64,000 nucleotides of DNA, from the NCBI GenBank assembly GCA_043228905.1, contig JBHGNT010000013.1, positions 20,150,001 to 20,214,000 on the forward strand, read 5' to 3'. Shown here piece by piece: positions 42,230 to 55,213 of this stretch (within the stretch, counting starts at the first letter, position 1; every line of letters begins with the position of its first letter). The position numbers and the translations under genes were made by a program. Below the pieces are notes generated by a model that was not told the origin of the DNA, made no database searches, and worked only from the letters and a program-made list of their open reading frames with translations. Source of the DNA: Azolla caroliniana. Taxonomy: Eukaryota > Polypodiophyta.

Positions 42230-45200
42230 TTAGTGAAATAAGAGATGTTTATGGAGTAATAGAGAGGTGAGAAAATTGGGTTGCAAACCTAAGTTGTAGT
42301 GCTAATAGTGTCAATGCCTTGTCACTAGGGTAAGCTATCTACGATAAGAGAGATAGGATTCTTATTTTCTCCAAAGGAAAGAGAGATTGAAGACATGTTC
42401 ATACAACAATTTTGGGAAGGAAACTTCTACAAGAAGCACCTAATAGAAGCCCAATTAGGTGTTGGATATGCTCTAATACATCGTGCAATTTTTTAGTACC
42501 AACCAAAGCTATATTCATCACGCACCAATAATGCATCACATCAACTGATGTGATCCTTCGAGATTTAAATGTTCTTTCATATGATTAATTGAGGGTACAA
42601 TGAAAATAAGTCGAGCGTTATCTCTTCATTTGGATGGAAGCTTATTATGCTAGATGTGGTGACAACCTAGGTATATCATGTCGTCTTTTCGTAGCTTGGA
42701 AAGCAATGTGACTTGTAAATTTAAGCCATATTTACACTTGAGCAAAGACAAATGGCTCATATTAGTTGTCACAACTAGGTTGTAAGCTATAGTGAAAACT
42801 ATAATGAATCTATTCAATGGTTACATGTGGTTGTTTGCTACACATAATTTTGCATAATGCATTATTTTGTTGCGTGAATCTATTCCTAATTTTTTATTAT
42901 GGAAGTAAGCAACATTTTCTTTTGCCAATGGAATGTTGGTTACATTCTTATTGATTCATGTAACTTGGTAACATTTGTAATTGACATATGAGTATGAAAG
43001 TAGCTTGACAAATGTATAGAATCATCAAAAGGTATCAACCACTAGGTAGGTCATCATTGATCGTTTCCTTTCATCATTCTCTGTATCCGATTAGACAAAT
43101 GCATCTGATTATACCTCAAGATAGTTTGGTTGCATCTTATTGCTTTTTGTAGAATGAGCAAACACATATAATTATAAGATAGTGAGTGTATGCATATCAA
43201 TTTGCCAATGTTATATATACTTGTTAAACCATATCTATGAACATTAACTTGATCTTTCCTAGATGCATGAAGGATGTTGATGTTGTACTCAAACATTTAT
43301 GTTAGGTATGGGGGCATAAAACTCCCAATACTTGATAGCTACTACTAATCCAACATTATTAAGTTCATGTTTCTCTTATTTCTCATGATCTACATGAGTA
43401 CATCTTTCTAGGGTGCTTGAAACGATAAAATCACTTCATGAATGACTATGCTAAGAAATTCTAGTTATCATGGTAATCACGTTATAGAAAGGTATAGAGC
43501 ACTTCAAGTGCAAGTATGTATCTAGATTCTATAGTATTGATAGTTGTACAAAATAGATAAAAGAACAAGTTGAGAAGTGGTCTGAGTACCATAAGCTCAA
43601 GTAAGTTTGAAATTGGGTAACTATGTTGAGTTCTTATCTCCATCCTTTTGGAGCTTTGACATCAATGATTGAATGTTGTCATTATATGTTTATAAATCAT
43701 AATTTCCATATCATTGTTGTAATCCTTCATGTGATGTTGGGGAGTTTAAGCATGAGAAATTTACTTTCTCAAATTAAGTTTTATTGAAGCCTAAATATAT
43801 GAGCAAGAACAAAACCTTCTTCATGAAAGACCATTAAAAGCATCAAACTTGATGTCATTCATATGGGGAACAATGATTTATCGAGATTAACCTTGATATT
43901 GAAACATGAAGGTATGTTATTTAGATTTAGTGTTGATGAGGGAATACCAACAATATCATTCATGTATGTGTGGTGAAGGTTTAGGAAAGAAGAAGATGGA
44001 GAAAAGAAAGTAAGAAATGACAAAAGTCATTTATATGGAAGACGAGAAAGAATGAATTAATCGTGAACTTGTTAGAACTCTCCAAATTTGATGTTATACA
44101 TCTATGTTTCAAGGCCAAATAATCATTCAAAACTTGAGATGTTGAGGTTTATCACGTTTTTAATTGTAAGTTAAAGACCAAAATGCCTCTAAAAAATGTA
44201 TATGGTATAAGATAAACTACCTTTAATTTAAACTAGAATGTTTCCTTGTACAAAAGGATATTCGTGGATCATTGAAAAGGCATTTGAAGCGAAATAGAAT
44301 AATTTTTTGAAAGCATTAGATGGATATAAAAAAAAAGGGGTGCAAGGAAATTGTGGCATTTGAAAACAGTGGGTACTAAAATGTGGCTAAAAACAATGAG
44401 AATTTGTTTTATTTCATTTGGATGGGTCATAAAAGTAAGATGTTTCAAAAGTGGCGGGATTATGCATAAATAAGTGATAATCATCCAAATGTGTCTGCTA
44501 ATGATAAAAAAGTTGTCCATATTCTTACATTATCAAGGAAAAAGGATAATCTTTGCACATCAACGGACTTATGATTTATTTATATAGCTATCTATAAGTT
44601 GATTCCCCAGAATCCATATATTCCTTAAGTTGCAATGATTATAAGCCACATGCTTCGTGAGAAGGATAATGTACTCATCCATCTATTTTCAATGATGTAA
44701 TGATGGTTGCTTGCACATTGTATGAAAGTGTCTCATGCTTAGAATGAAGATTGTACGACATGTGATAGTATCACCTTATGTTATATTGTCTCACAAACGA
44801 TTACTCGAGTAATTCTCATAAAAGTAGCACTAAAATGACCACATCAAAGACTAAGGTATAGTTTGTTAAAGCTCGTATATGTTATAGTGGCCACATATAA
44901 TGCAATGAAATGAAGATTATTAAAGTTGAATGATGCTCATTCCACTCGGAATGTATGTTTTGCTGGGGAAGCTCATTCAATTTCCAATTCCAAAATGCAA
45001 TGTAGGGAGAAATGCAAAACTTGATGAATCGCGAAATATTGCACAAGAAGTAGAGCATCTCATTGGGATTGATAGGAACTTTCTCAATTCCAATTGACTA
45101 TTTTGAGAGTATAATCAACATGGTTAAAGCATAATTGCTTTAAATCTTAATGAAAACAAGGTTTCACTCCCTCATCAATTGAATCGCATTGCAGTTAGAC

Positions 45201-47459
45201 ATTTGTTTGATAGTTAACACTCACATCGAAAAGAGATTGGTACATGTTCTAAACTTAGCAACATCCTAGCTAGGGGCTCTTAAAAGGTTTGATTAACCGT
45301 AACACACATAGTAGAGGCACAAACAACCTAAGACATCAACTCATAAAACACAACTAATGTATGGTAAAAAGTGGGGAAGCTCCCCAACAATGTATGGTGT
45401 GAAATTTGAATGTTATTCTTAAATTATCAACAAAATTATCAAAACAACATGTCGATAAGTTATTACACTCCAAAAAAATGATTGATAAATACTAAATAGT
45501 AATATATTCCTAAGTTGTACCAATGAAACAAGAGTATGAAAGTATCCCAATGATCATATATTTGTTAAAAATGAATTCGTACTAGTAAACCCTTTCTCAT
45601 CAATGTAATGATGATTGTTGTACACTTGATGGCAGAAGAATATTGTCTTGTAGATCACATTTTAGCATTATGAATTAAACATTTGCATAAGCATGAAAAG
45701 CAGCATTGGAATGATTGTGATTGAAGGATGAGATAAACTTATTTTGGCCTCACCAATGTACCGAGCTATCAACAATAGCATAAACCAACCTTTTGGAACT
45801 AACGGTTATCAACTCTTCTCCCAACCACTATTATTAGTCTACATGGAACCATGCCAATAACTCCAGTCTATAACTAAGTATTTGTTCAAGCATGAAAACA
45901 CATAACACACGGGTGAGATTTGTTGTTGGTCCTCGAGATGGCACAATGGATTTACAATTATTCATAATAAACCTCTAATGCTAGAAACATCCCATGAGAG
46001 TGAAGAGTCCAGACAATAAAAACATATGATATTGACCGCTACAAAACCAACCACAACACTAATTTTTTCCAAAAAGAAACTATTTTCCCATTAGTTAGGA
46101 GAGATCATTACAAGGGTTTAGGGTTTATTCAGAAACTTGAAATGTAATAACATCTAATGAAATAGTACTCTCTATGCTTGAATAAATAACTCTTTGCACT
46201 TAGTTCTTACTTGTCTCATTGTTAAGTTGCACGCATTACCCATGAATGATTACAAGTTTTCATGGTCTTGACCCTCTTACGTTGATCCCACAAGAATTCA
46301 AATGGGTAATAATAACGTGTCATCCTCATAAATTTCCCCAAACCCCCTTTGGTATTTGAAATTTGAGAGTGCAAGGGGTAGAGAGGGTAATGTATTTTAG
46401 AATTTGGGCAATGAGTTTAATGGAACTTTTGTATTTTGATCAATATAATTGTATGCAATTATGTTGATTGTATCATTCTTTGACGCCATTTAACATTTCA
46501 CATTTGAGTTCCCTATTTTTGTAATTTATAATATATTCTCAACCACACATACATAATATTGTTATTAAGTAGGGGCTTGAATTCCATATTGACTCGTCAC
46601 TCGATTTAATTTGGCTTAATTTCAATGAATGAAAATGGTTTTATTTTGTGAAATGGACAATAACTCAACAACATCATTAGTTGTCCTTCATAATATTGTT
46701 ATTGATGAAGTTCGATAAGTCACAATCTCATTTTCTTTAAATTTGACCACACATGTACGTTACAACACCCACAAATGAATCTCATGACACATGGCCTGAA
46801 CGCAATTAGCAATGATGTTATGAATGGGAATATAGAGAAAGTATAGTTGTGGAATTGCAAAATATGGACAAGTTAAAGCAAGAAACATCCAATTATGGTC
46901 AAAATTAAATGGTCCATAGACAAAAGAGCAACAATTAGTTTTTAACATGATCTAAAAGTAAATAAAATGTGAAGAAAAAGAGAAAAACATTGATGTTATA
47001 TAAGTCAAGACAAAGTAATATCATTAATAGAGATGTTGGAAGACGATCTTAAGTTATGAGTTTGTTTATTTGGGGAAACTTGTAGTTTAGTGCACAGGTG
47101 CATAGACATGGTAGGATTGGTGAGCACGTGGTGACCTAGTGCAAGGATCTTCCCCATGAAATTTCAACATGGTATAGAAGCCATGGTCTAAAATCCAACC
47201 TCTCATCACTTGTAAAATTCGCCAGTTTAACCTTATTATTTAAAAAGGCCAACTTGAGTCATTGGGCTCATAGACAACCTCAATTTGAGTAAGAAAGAAG
47301 TGAACGAAATTGATGCCATTAGGGAGTGTTGGAATGTGTAGGGAGTTGTGAGGTTTTAGATGGCTCAACCAATTGTTGTGATAAAAGGTCACAATGTTTT
47401 GTTCATTAGGTCCAATGTGAACCTTAGGAACTCATCTACTATATTTAGCATGTTTTATA
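42230..47459. other. AT-rich gene-free stretch
   Basis: I see no gene. Short open frames (43054-43296, 44269-44520, 46760-46948) have no recognisable motif. At 47090-47215 a segment ending CATGGTATAGAAGCCATGGTC resembles a degenerate TGGTATCAGAGCC site, possibly an old repeat. The base composition and lack of frames suggest long-decayed transposon DNA. Confidence 0.5.
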
Positions 47460-48700
47460 GTTGAATGAACTAGGTGTTACATCTTTACACCACCCCCCAT
47501 CCCGCTCTATCAAGGCAAAGGGTTGTGTGCACTCGCAATGGAGAATGGAAATTTTTAATTTATTATTGTTGAGAATGAGCATTTCAATACTTTTGTTGAG
47601 ATGCATGCAATCCACACAACTCGAGGATGAAGTGAAACAATGTACCCAAACTCATTTAGAGGTGAATGAACATTTGAGAAAGGTTGAATAATGTACACAT
47701 TGAAAGAGGATGATGAACACCACAATGCATTGTATGAGATAAACGAAGAATTTGTACACAACAAAGTCATGGGTTTGACGTGCAGAGTTGTATTGTTGTT
47801 TCTAATTCCCTTTCCATGCAAATTACATCTCAAGCAAAGAATGTGGAAATTGTAAATGCACTAGAATTGAAAGAACTACAACAATGCTACAACATTGTTA
47901 TTTATGAGATCTTGAAGGAAAATATGAAAAACAATTATATTGTTGGCCTCTTACTCGTGAGAAATGCATATTGTATGCATAATGGAAAAGGAAACAAAGA
48001 GAAGCCATTCTTCAAAATAATTGGATTAACCTTAAAGGTACACAATGTGTTGTGTGTGGATATCATACCATTTCACAATGAAATTCTCATTGCAAATCAT
48101 ATGAGATGAAAAGAAAATGTATGCTTAAGGATGTATTGGGAAATGGAAAAATACACAAAGAAGAAAGATCCTTGAACACAAGAGATTTGTGATGACATAC
48201 AGGACACTCATATATTCCATCATTATGTTTTGAGAATTGCAGTGGATACCCATGCCATGTGATCATTGGCATACATGAGGACCAAGGTTACCAATAAATA
48301 ATATATTGTTACTTGTCGAAACTTAGGAACATGATACCCAAAGGATTCAAGATTTGTACAAATATAACATACACTCCACACGGGGCAAGAAAGCGAAGAA
48401 GACAAAGAGGGGTGACATGTTTGATTAAGAAAGGATTGGAAGATTGTGGCTTTATCACCAAAGATGATGGGCATAAATGCTACATATGGCTAAAAATAAT
48501 GACGCCAAATGACATCCTTACTTTTGTAATTGGATGCGACATTTTTTATCTTGATTTTAGCTTGTATGCTTGTTTTGATAAAGACTAGCCTTTTGTCAAT
48601 CTAGAAGATGACATCATTTACTTCAATGCCCAGGGAGAGGTCAATGTCTTTGGTGACATGAATGCTCCTAAAGTATTTTTGCAACATGATGCACAAAAAT
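47460..48700 (+). pseudogene. decayed LINE endonuclease region
   Basis: Across several broken plus-strand frames, 48313-48588 gives 'KRRRQRGVTCLIKKGLEDCG' and 'HKCYIWLKIMTPNDILTFVI'. After a TAG this continues 'PFVNLEDDIIYFNAQGEVNV' with 'FGDMNA' at 48649-48666. The order, a GV-type beta strand, a WLKI strand and a terminal G-D-x-N-A, is that of the APE-like endonuclease of non-LTR retrotransposons (GDFNA motif). Upstream frames (47461-48109) may be decayed N-terminal sequence. Many stops; not functional. Confidence 0.45.
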
Positions 48701-49238
48701 CTTTCATGCAACATATCTCAAGGAATCTGGATGTAAGAGGATATGCAAATGCATGCTCACTCTTGTATGTACGAAAATGGTTAAAAACAATATGAAAAGT
48801 TACTTTTATGAATGTACAAATTACAATAGTAAATGTATCTTTATTGTAAATCGTATATATTTGAAGAATGACGTCAATGATTTTAAATGTAGAAAACATA
48901 ATGGGAATAATACGACATCATATGTGTTATTCTTGGAAGGTATCTTGGATTACATACATAACTTTGGCCAATGGACTCTAAAATAGATCATAAGATTTCT
49001 TGATTGATTTTAAATGTAAGAAAGCATTTGAATATATGAAGTTCAACCATAGTGTGAAACAACCATATTTGTCAATAAACTTTAAAACAAGGACCTATGT
49101 ATGCAAAGATGGTTGAGTAAATGTTACTAAAGCCAATGTCTCAAAATGATGCAATACTAGAATGCAAATATGAAGCTTTTAAGAAAGTCATTTTTTCATG
49201 CACAAAGGAAATGCTTTTCGATTAAGTGTGTCCCTTGC

Positions 49239-49452
49239 AAAGGCACAAATAAATGTAGCTCAAGGGAAAAATGGTTTAACATTAATGAATGCCATGAAGT
49301 AAGAATGTTTTTATGAGTTTTGACATAGTCAACGATAAGAAAATTGAAAGGCACAAATAAATGTAGCTCAAGGGGAAAATGGTTTAACATTAATGAATGC
49401 CATGAAGTAAGAATGTTTTTATAAGTTTTGACATAGTCAACGATAAGAAAAT
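49239..49452. repeat. 108-bp tandem duplication
   Basis: AAAGGCACAAATAAATGTAG...AACGATAAGAAAATT occurs twice in a row with period 108 and only a few differences. A smaller 64-bp duplication (CTTAAGAACATG...GTATTGGATTA) follows at about 49615 and 49678. Confidence 0.88.
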
Positions 49453-49799
49453 TTATTAAATGTACCACATGAATATAAAAGTCTAATTCAAAGAAAGAGA
49501 AGAATATATAAAATTAATTGACAAATCTTTCACCCAAGAGAAAGCATATACATATGGTGAGATTTGGCGAAGTCTAATGTGGAAACATGTTTAGAATTAC
49601 ACCAGCAACTTAAAGTCTTAAGAACATGTGTTATGTATTATAATAATGTATTGGATTACTACTTGCAAAAAACTTAAACTCTTAAGAACATGTTTATGTA
49701 TTATAAGAATGTATTGGATTAGTAAGTGCATAGAACATTATGTGTTAGGATTCTCTTCTATATACATACAAGTGCGTTCCATCTTTACTATCAAGAATT

Positions 49800-50600
49800 T
49801 GTGTATAGGGCCTAAAATGATGGGAAATTGCAAGCCAAGAGATCTTCAATGTATCAAGACCAAAATGCTCAAATGGATAGGAAAGGAAGCACATACTTTG
49901 ATAAGTGCTATGTTTAATCATGCATTACAACATAGCCTTGCTCATGATAGGAGTTCAATTTGGTTCAAACCTTAACATAAATAAGCCTCATGAGTAACTT
50001 GGAGACGTATGGAAGACATCGGGGGTACTAAGTGATTATAAACTTGCAATCTCTCAAACGTATGAAAAATGGGATTTTAAAATTCTTTCATTAGCATTTG
50101 TGGTGTTATGGACACATTCTCTCACCAACTCTTTTTGGTTTGTGCATTAATTGTTTAGAACAAATGGACAATGAGTTCGTAAAGCAATAAGGCATTGAAA
50201 AAGTTATCATTGGGGACATGATTATCATGATTTTGTTATAGTGGATGATGTGACTTTTTTGCAAATACCTTGGAGTATATGTCCAAATCTCATGAGTGTG
50301 TTGATTGTTTTTTATATGCATAGTCAATTAGGTGTCAATAGATTCAAAAATGAAAGTTATGCTTGTGAAGGCCCAAGGACAAACCTTGCATCGTGTATAA
50401 TGATGAAACACTTGAAAGAAGTTGAAACCATAGAAATCTTCAAACACCGTGGACTTGTGGTTCCCTCTAATCATAAATGGATTTGAATGTGCTACCCACC
50501 GCCTAGAGAAGGAAAGAAAGCTTACAATGCATTTGAGGTTATACATGATTTTAGAGAAATTAAATGTTTGTTTCTCCTTAAATAGCTTTTGAAAATTATG
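49800..50600 (+). pseudogene. decayed LINE reverse transcriptase fragment
   Basis: The frame 49628-49975 ends 'GKEAHTLISAMFNHALQHSL' and 'AHDRSSIWFKP', which resembles the fingers of non-LTR reverse transcriptases (a '...MFNxAL...GxxPxxWxxxxIxPLxKxGD' pattern). Broken pieces follow to about 50600. It lies 1.1 kb downstream of the endonuclease fragment in the same orientation, so the two may be one element. Confidence 0.35.
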
Positions 50601-51179
50601 TGACACCAATACTTATCTATAAGGTTGATTAATCAAATGACAACATCCTCTAATCCACTTGGAAAGAGTTTGAAATGTTCAAAAGAACTCGTTTATGATG
50701 TTTATTTAAATACATACTCTTGCTTATTGCTCTATGATCACTTTCCATTGAGATCACGATCATGGAAACTATTGCATGTATATGTTTTAAGGTTAAAAAA
50801 ACTTTCATGTATGTTATTTGTTCCATCGAGTTGCCCGATGGAGTCAGGGCACATTTGTAACTATGAGTTTCTTACTTGCCCAACTACAATTAGAAAATAT
50901 ATATAATATATGTTTAGACTAGTGACATGACATTATAATAAATGCACCTCTCCTAGTTCAAAGACTTGTGCCAAGATATACTTTTTGTTGAGAAGCTTGG
51001 CAAAGTGTTGATTTTGGGTTTAGGGTTTATCTTTACTCTTCATAACTACATATATATAACCTTCAAAAAAGATAATTATGGCCTAAGCAATGATTCCAAG
51101 CATAATTTGCCTCTAATCTATTTCTTAAACTACGATGTTTCCATTCTCCAATATCCATGTTGTTAATGGCATTCATCTC

Positions 51180-52980
51180 ATCATTTGGATTCCCACCACT
51201 TTAGATTCAGAAAACACATTAAATTTCAACAATGGAAGTCAAGGCCTACTAGCCACCTTCTCCTTATCCATATCAAAACCTTCAAATCCCTCTTAAATCA
51301 TACTTTGCTTTGATCACAATTGATTCCCATAACCAATATATGTTTTGTATCTCCCAAGTCTTTCACAACATAAGTCTCGTATCACTTTTCAATCAAAGCA
51401 CCAACCACATCATTATCAATGTAAGCAATAAGCATATTGGACACATATATTACAAGAATGATCAAGCTACCATCTTTAGCATAAAGGCGATAACCATCAT
51501 CATGTCATGATGTAAAGGCATCAAAGTTTTTGTATCGCTCTTTAGGTATTGCTTCAAACCTAAAGGCCCCTTCTAAATTTTCATACTATTTCCTCCCTTA
51601 TTCCACAAAACCGTCTAGTTGTATGTGTCCTTGTTAATATCACCAAAGGTAATCTTAACATCAATTTGAATAAGATCCACATCTTTCATTGCCACCATGA
51701 CATGAATGCTTAGCAAGTGTGGAAAATCTCATCCAATTTGACCCCTTTGATTTGTTTTAACCCTTTAACAACAATGCGTGCCTTAAACTTTGGTTTCTCA
51801 TAACTACAAAGAGCTTCATATTGTAAACTTATTTACATGGTAGTTCTTTCTTTCATTTTTCATGTTTCATTTTGACATCAATTGTGTACATCATATTGCA
51901 TGGTGCAATTCCACTCGTGGTTATCCTCACGGCATGGCCTTGTCACAAAAAGAGAGCTCTAAGAAATATGTCGACATAAGATAATCCATGATGGATAGAA
52001 TCATACATATATATTAGGAGGATAAAAGATGTGAGCACATCTCAACAATGGAGTTACATTTCAACAATTACCAACCAATTCAACATGTATCTCAACATTT
52101 CGTATTTGCCCATTCTCAAAATCATTTCCATTTTGCATGCATCCATTTGTAGTGATTTCATCTTGTCTTTGTACATTCTTGCCATCATTAGGATGATGCA
52201 TCCATGGTTAATGGTACATCTAAGCAGGAATATTTCTTCTCATCCATTGATACACATGGTTTTTTGTGCATGGTCTTCTCATTGAAGACTTCATCATGAC
52301 TCCACAAAAACACTGAAAACTACAACCTAACTCCTACATGCTTTAAGATTCCATAAGGATGACCCACTTCACTTTCTCACCACAACCAAAAAAGATACAC
52401 GTCTTTGATTCATGTCAGGCTTCTTAAAATAGCTCTTTGTGCCTCATGCAAACACTCTTAAATCAACTTAAAGTGTTTTTTTGCCATCTCATCTCTCTTT
52501 GGGGATATCCCATCAAAAGGTTTGTAGGATGATTGATTTATCACATGAATGACAATCTACAAGGCCCCATCCCTAAAACCACAAGTCATACTTGAATGAG
52601 ACAAGATGCACGTAATTCTCTCTCATATTTTCCTATTCATGCATTTGGCCACGCCATTTTAGGGAGGTGGACAAGGATCAATGAATTAGCTCTAAATTAG
52701 TTCGTTAAAAATAAATTGTCCAACATTGTCGTTGGATAGGAGTTCGAGCTTCTTGTTGTTTTCACTTTCCACTTGATTCGACCACTTATGAATATACCGA
52801 AACATCATCATTATGTGCCATATAACTTACTAAAAATTTCCTAATTCATCATTAATGAAATTAAAAAGTAAGCTTAATTCCCAAGGGAGTTACTAGGCAA
52901 TAACCAATATGCATTAATTTATGCAAGCTCAAGCACGTCATCCTCCCATTCCATTCCTACTGATTTTACATTCAAACTCA
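51180..52980 (-). pseudogene. strongly decayed Ty1/copia pol
   Basis: On the minus strand, about 52700-52480 gives 'NGVAKCMNRKI', the eroded NGVAERMNRTI of a copia integrase. Further on, about 51830-51570 gives 'RIVVKGLKQIKGVKLDEIF' and an eroded 'QIDVKITFGDINKD', the start of copia RT (compare copia A). The order integrase then RT fits a minus-oriented copia. Stops and indels are everywhere; no LTRs are seen. Confidence 0.55.
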
Positions 52981-53308
52981 TGACTTAACCATTATTGCTT
53001 GAATAGCTCATTTATTCTAGCTAGCCATGAATCTAGTGCAAGATTTAGTTTTCTTACCATACATTCATAAGAGACAATATGTAACCCAAATTGCTTAAGA
53101 CTTTCATTCATTTTCCAAATTGTGTGGCCCAACCAATGACACAGAAAAAAGGCATAACAATCAAGATGGTCTTCTGCATAAGGAACGTCATAATATAAAA
53201 AGTATGAAAAATTGATTCCAAGAGCCACGACCATGGGTCCTTTGAGAAGTTTAATATGATAGTGTTGAGAATCAAACTCAACTTCCCGTGAGTGGGAACA
53301 CACTCTAG
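52981..53308 (-). other. unrecognised sequence flanking copia C, left side
   Basis: A minus-strand frame of about 100 residues (53303-52992) with hydrophobic stretches ('VVALGINFSYFLYYDVPYAE', 'FFLCHWLGHTIWKM') has no family I recognise. It was once continuous with 58720-59100 on the other side of copia C. A decayed LINE is possible. Confidence 0.25.
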
Positions 53309-53313
53309 GATAC

Positions 53314-53542
53314 TCAAGTGTGTGAACACCGCACCTCCTTGTATAGTAACTAGTGTGTCATACAAGTTAATGTCCTATTACACATATTCCTTAGGTAGTT
53401 AAGACACGACCTCTTTCCCAAGAGGTTGTACTAGTGAGAGAACTTAGAGAGACGGTGACTACATAAGCACCTTCTCCCTCTCATTGTAAACATTGGTTCT
53501 TCTTGCTTTCTCTATAATAAAATTTCCTGATTGTCTGTAATC

Positions 53543-53581
<39 letters not shown>

Positions 53582-53677
53582 ACACACACACACACACACT
53601 CTCTCTCTCTCTCTCTCTCTCACTCTCTCTCTCTCACTCAATTCTTCCGTTGCACAGAATCCATCCGATTCTTCACA
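53314..53677 (+). mobile_element. copia C 5' LTR
   Basis: Contains (CT)n/(CA)n/(CT)n runs (53548-53640) that make it longer than the 3' copy. Its first bases (TCAAG...) seem to have lost GA relative to TGACAAG at 58409. Confidence 0.8.
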
Positions 53678-53689
53678 TGGTATTAGAGC
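53678..53689 (+). other. copia C primer binding site
   Basis: TGGTATTAGAGC, one transition away from the iMet-type site, directly after the LTR. Confidence 0.9.
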
Positions 53690-53820
53690 ACACGGTTGCT
53701 TGATCGAAGCCCATTGCCTCTGCGTGTGTTGTGCCCGATTCCGCGTTTGACAAGAATTGATTGATTGCTGTAGCAACCATCTACACAGTTCGCATCAAGA
53801 AGAAGAAGAAGAACCTCACC

Positions 53821-54889
53821 ATGAACACACAGATGGAAAGCACTCTTCCTACCGAAAAGCTCGACAGAAATAACTTTGCATCTTGGGAGTACAAGATGTA
53901 CCAATACCTTGTCGGCCAAGGCTATTGGAGTTATGTCGAAGGGGTAAATGAGAATCAACCCAACCCAACACATGCCGGCTACCCAATATTTTAGAGAGAA
54001 CAAGATTGAAAGGAATACTCTTTCTTGTAGCAATTCACAAGTTAGTTGAATGGGATTTTTATGCTATTCTAAACATAGAACACGGATAAGATCGAAAAGC
54101 TTCAAAAGGCTCGAACCTGTATGCAACAAGCCAAAGTAAAGGGAGATGAAATTCGCATAATTGGACTTGCACAATTGGACAAGGAACAACGAGATCTCGT
54201 TGATGCAGCTGATGGAGATCCAAAGAGATTAGAAGACGGTAAAAAGGTAGTCTCGATGACATAGATTATTTGAAGAATCGACGTGTTTGATCTGTCGATT
54301 TAGAAAAGCCCATCGAAGATGGATCATACTCGGGGATTTTTTTAACCCAAAATCAATTCTATCAAAATGATTCATCCATTGGGTCTTTCTGGGAACCAGA
54401 AGAATTGAAAATGCTTTACTAGTCGCTAAGATTCTCACTACGCCACGATGTAACATCAAGATCTCTAATAGGATTGACTAGGAAGAAGGTTTCGCACGAA
54501 GATACGAAAATCGTGCTTGGGAGCAAGCGGTGAGTCGTGTGTTGTACTCCCTTGCATCGTGCGTTCGTGATCACATGCTCGACTACATCCGAGAGGCCAA
54601 AACGCCGAAGGAGGCGTGGGGGAACCTCAAGAAGATTTTCGCGGCCAACACGACTGCAAGAAAGCTTCAATTGCATCAAGAGTTGAACGATATACAACAG
54701 ATGGACATGTCAATCAACAGCTACACCTTGAAGATCAAGGAGTTGTGCGAAGCCCTCGGGTCGATCAATATTAGCATTGACGACGATGAAATGGTGCAGA
54801 TTTGCCTCGAAGGCTTAGCACCTCGGTTCAGGGTCATTCGGTCGGCTGTCCTCGCGAGAGAGAAGCCTCCCTCCTTCTTCGATCTCTAG
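53821..54889 (+). pseudogene. copia C gag, split by an insert
   Basis: It starts at ATG 53821 (MNTQMESTLPTEKLDRNNFA) and reads 'SWEYKMYQYLVGQGYWSYVE' to ...AGYPI at 53990. It resumes at 54514 with WEQAVSRVLYSLASCVRDHM and 'YIREAKTPKEAWGNLKKIFA', typical of copia Gag. The join would restore PIWEQ. It ends at a TAG at 54887-54889. No intact zinc knuckle is seen downstream. Confidence 0.8.
53991..54513 (+). other. foreign insert in copia C gag with an RpoB-like stretch
   Basis: This 0.52-kb segment does not belong to gag. Its first half contains an open stretch '[20 protein letters not shown]' followed by '[20 protein letters not shown]', which I do not recognise. At about 54254-54291 a frame reads [12 protein letters not shown], matching a conserved stretch of plastid RNA polymerase beta (LDDIDHLKNRRIRS). 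The rest is unassigned. Captured gene or organelle DNA is the likely explanation. Confidence 0.45.
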
Positions 54890-55213
54890 TCGATGTTGCT
54901 GGTCGAGGATAATCACGTTCGAACAATATGCAAATTATGCGCAAGAAGGACAAACACTCTATTCGAACTTCGATGGAGGAAGAGGAAAAGGTTGGGGAAG
55001 AAGATGTCGATTTGGTCAAGGCCGACACAACCAAGAGCAACCCCGAGAACACAACTTCTATTATCGACAAGACGTCTTGAACGCTCGAGGCGGAGCGTCC
55101 GAGAAAAGGGGGAGTAATCAGGTCAGACCCGGAAAAAGAAGAGTGAGTCGGCCTCCACAAGCCAACAACTCACAAACTACGCCTCCAACTCCGACTACGG
55201 TAATCATGGTAGA

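Noticed and set aside
42230-47459. Short open frames as host genes
   Set aside because: Length and composition fit chance in AT-rich DNA; no domain, no splice-consistent extension.
53991-54513. Assigning the whole insert to plastid DNA
   Set aside because: Only the 38-bp [12 protein letters not shown] stretch is recognisable; the rest does not match any plastid gene I can identify.
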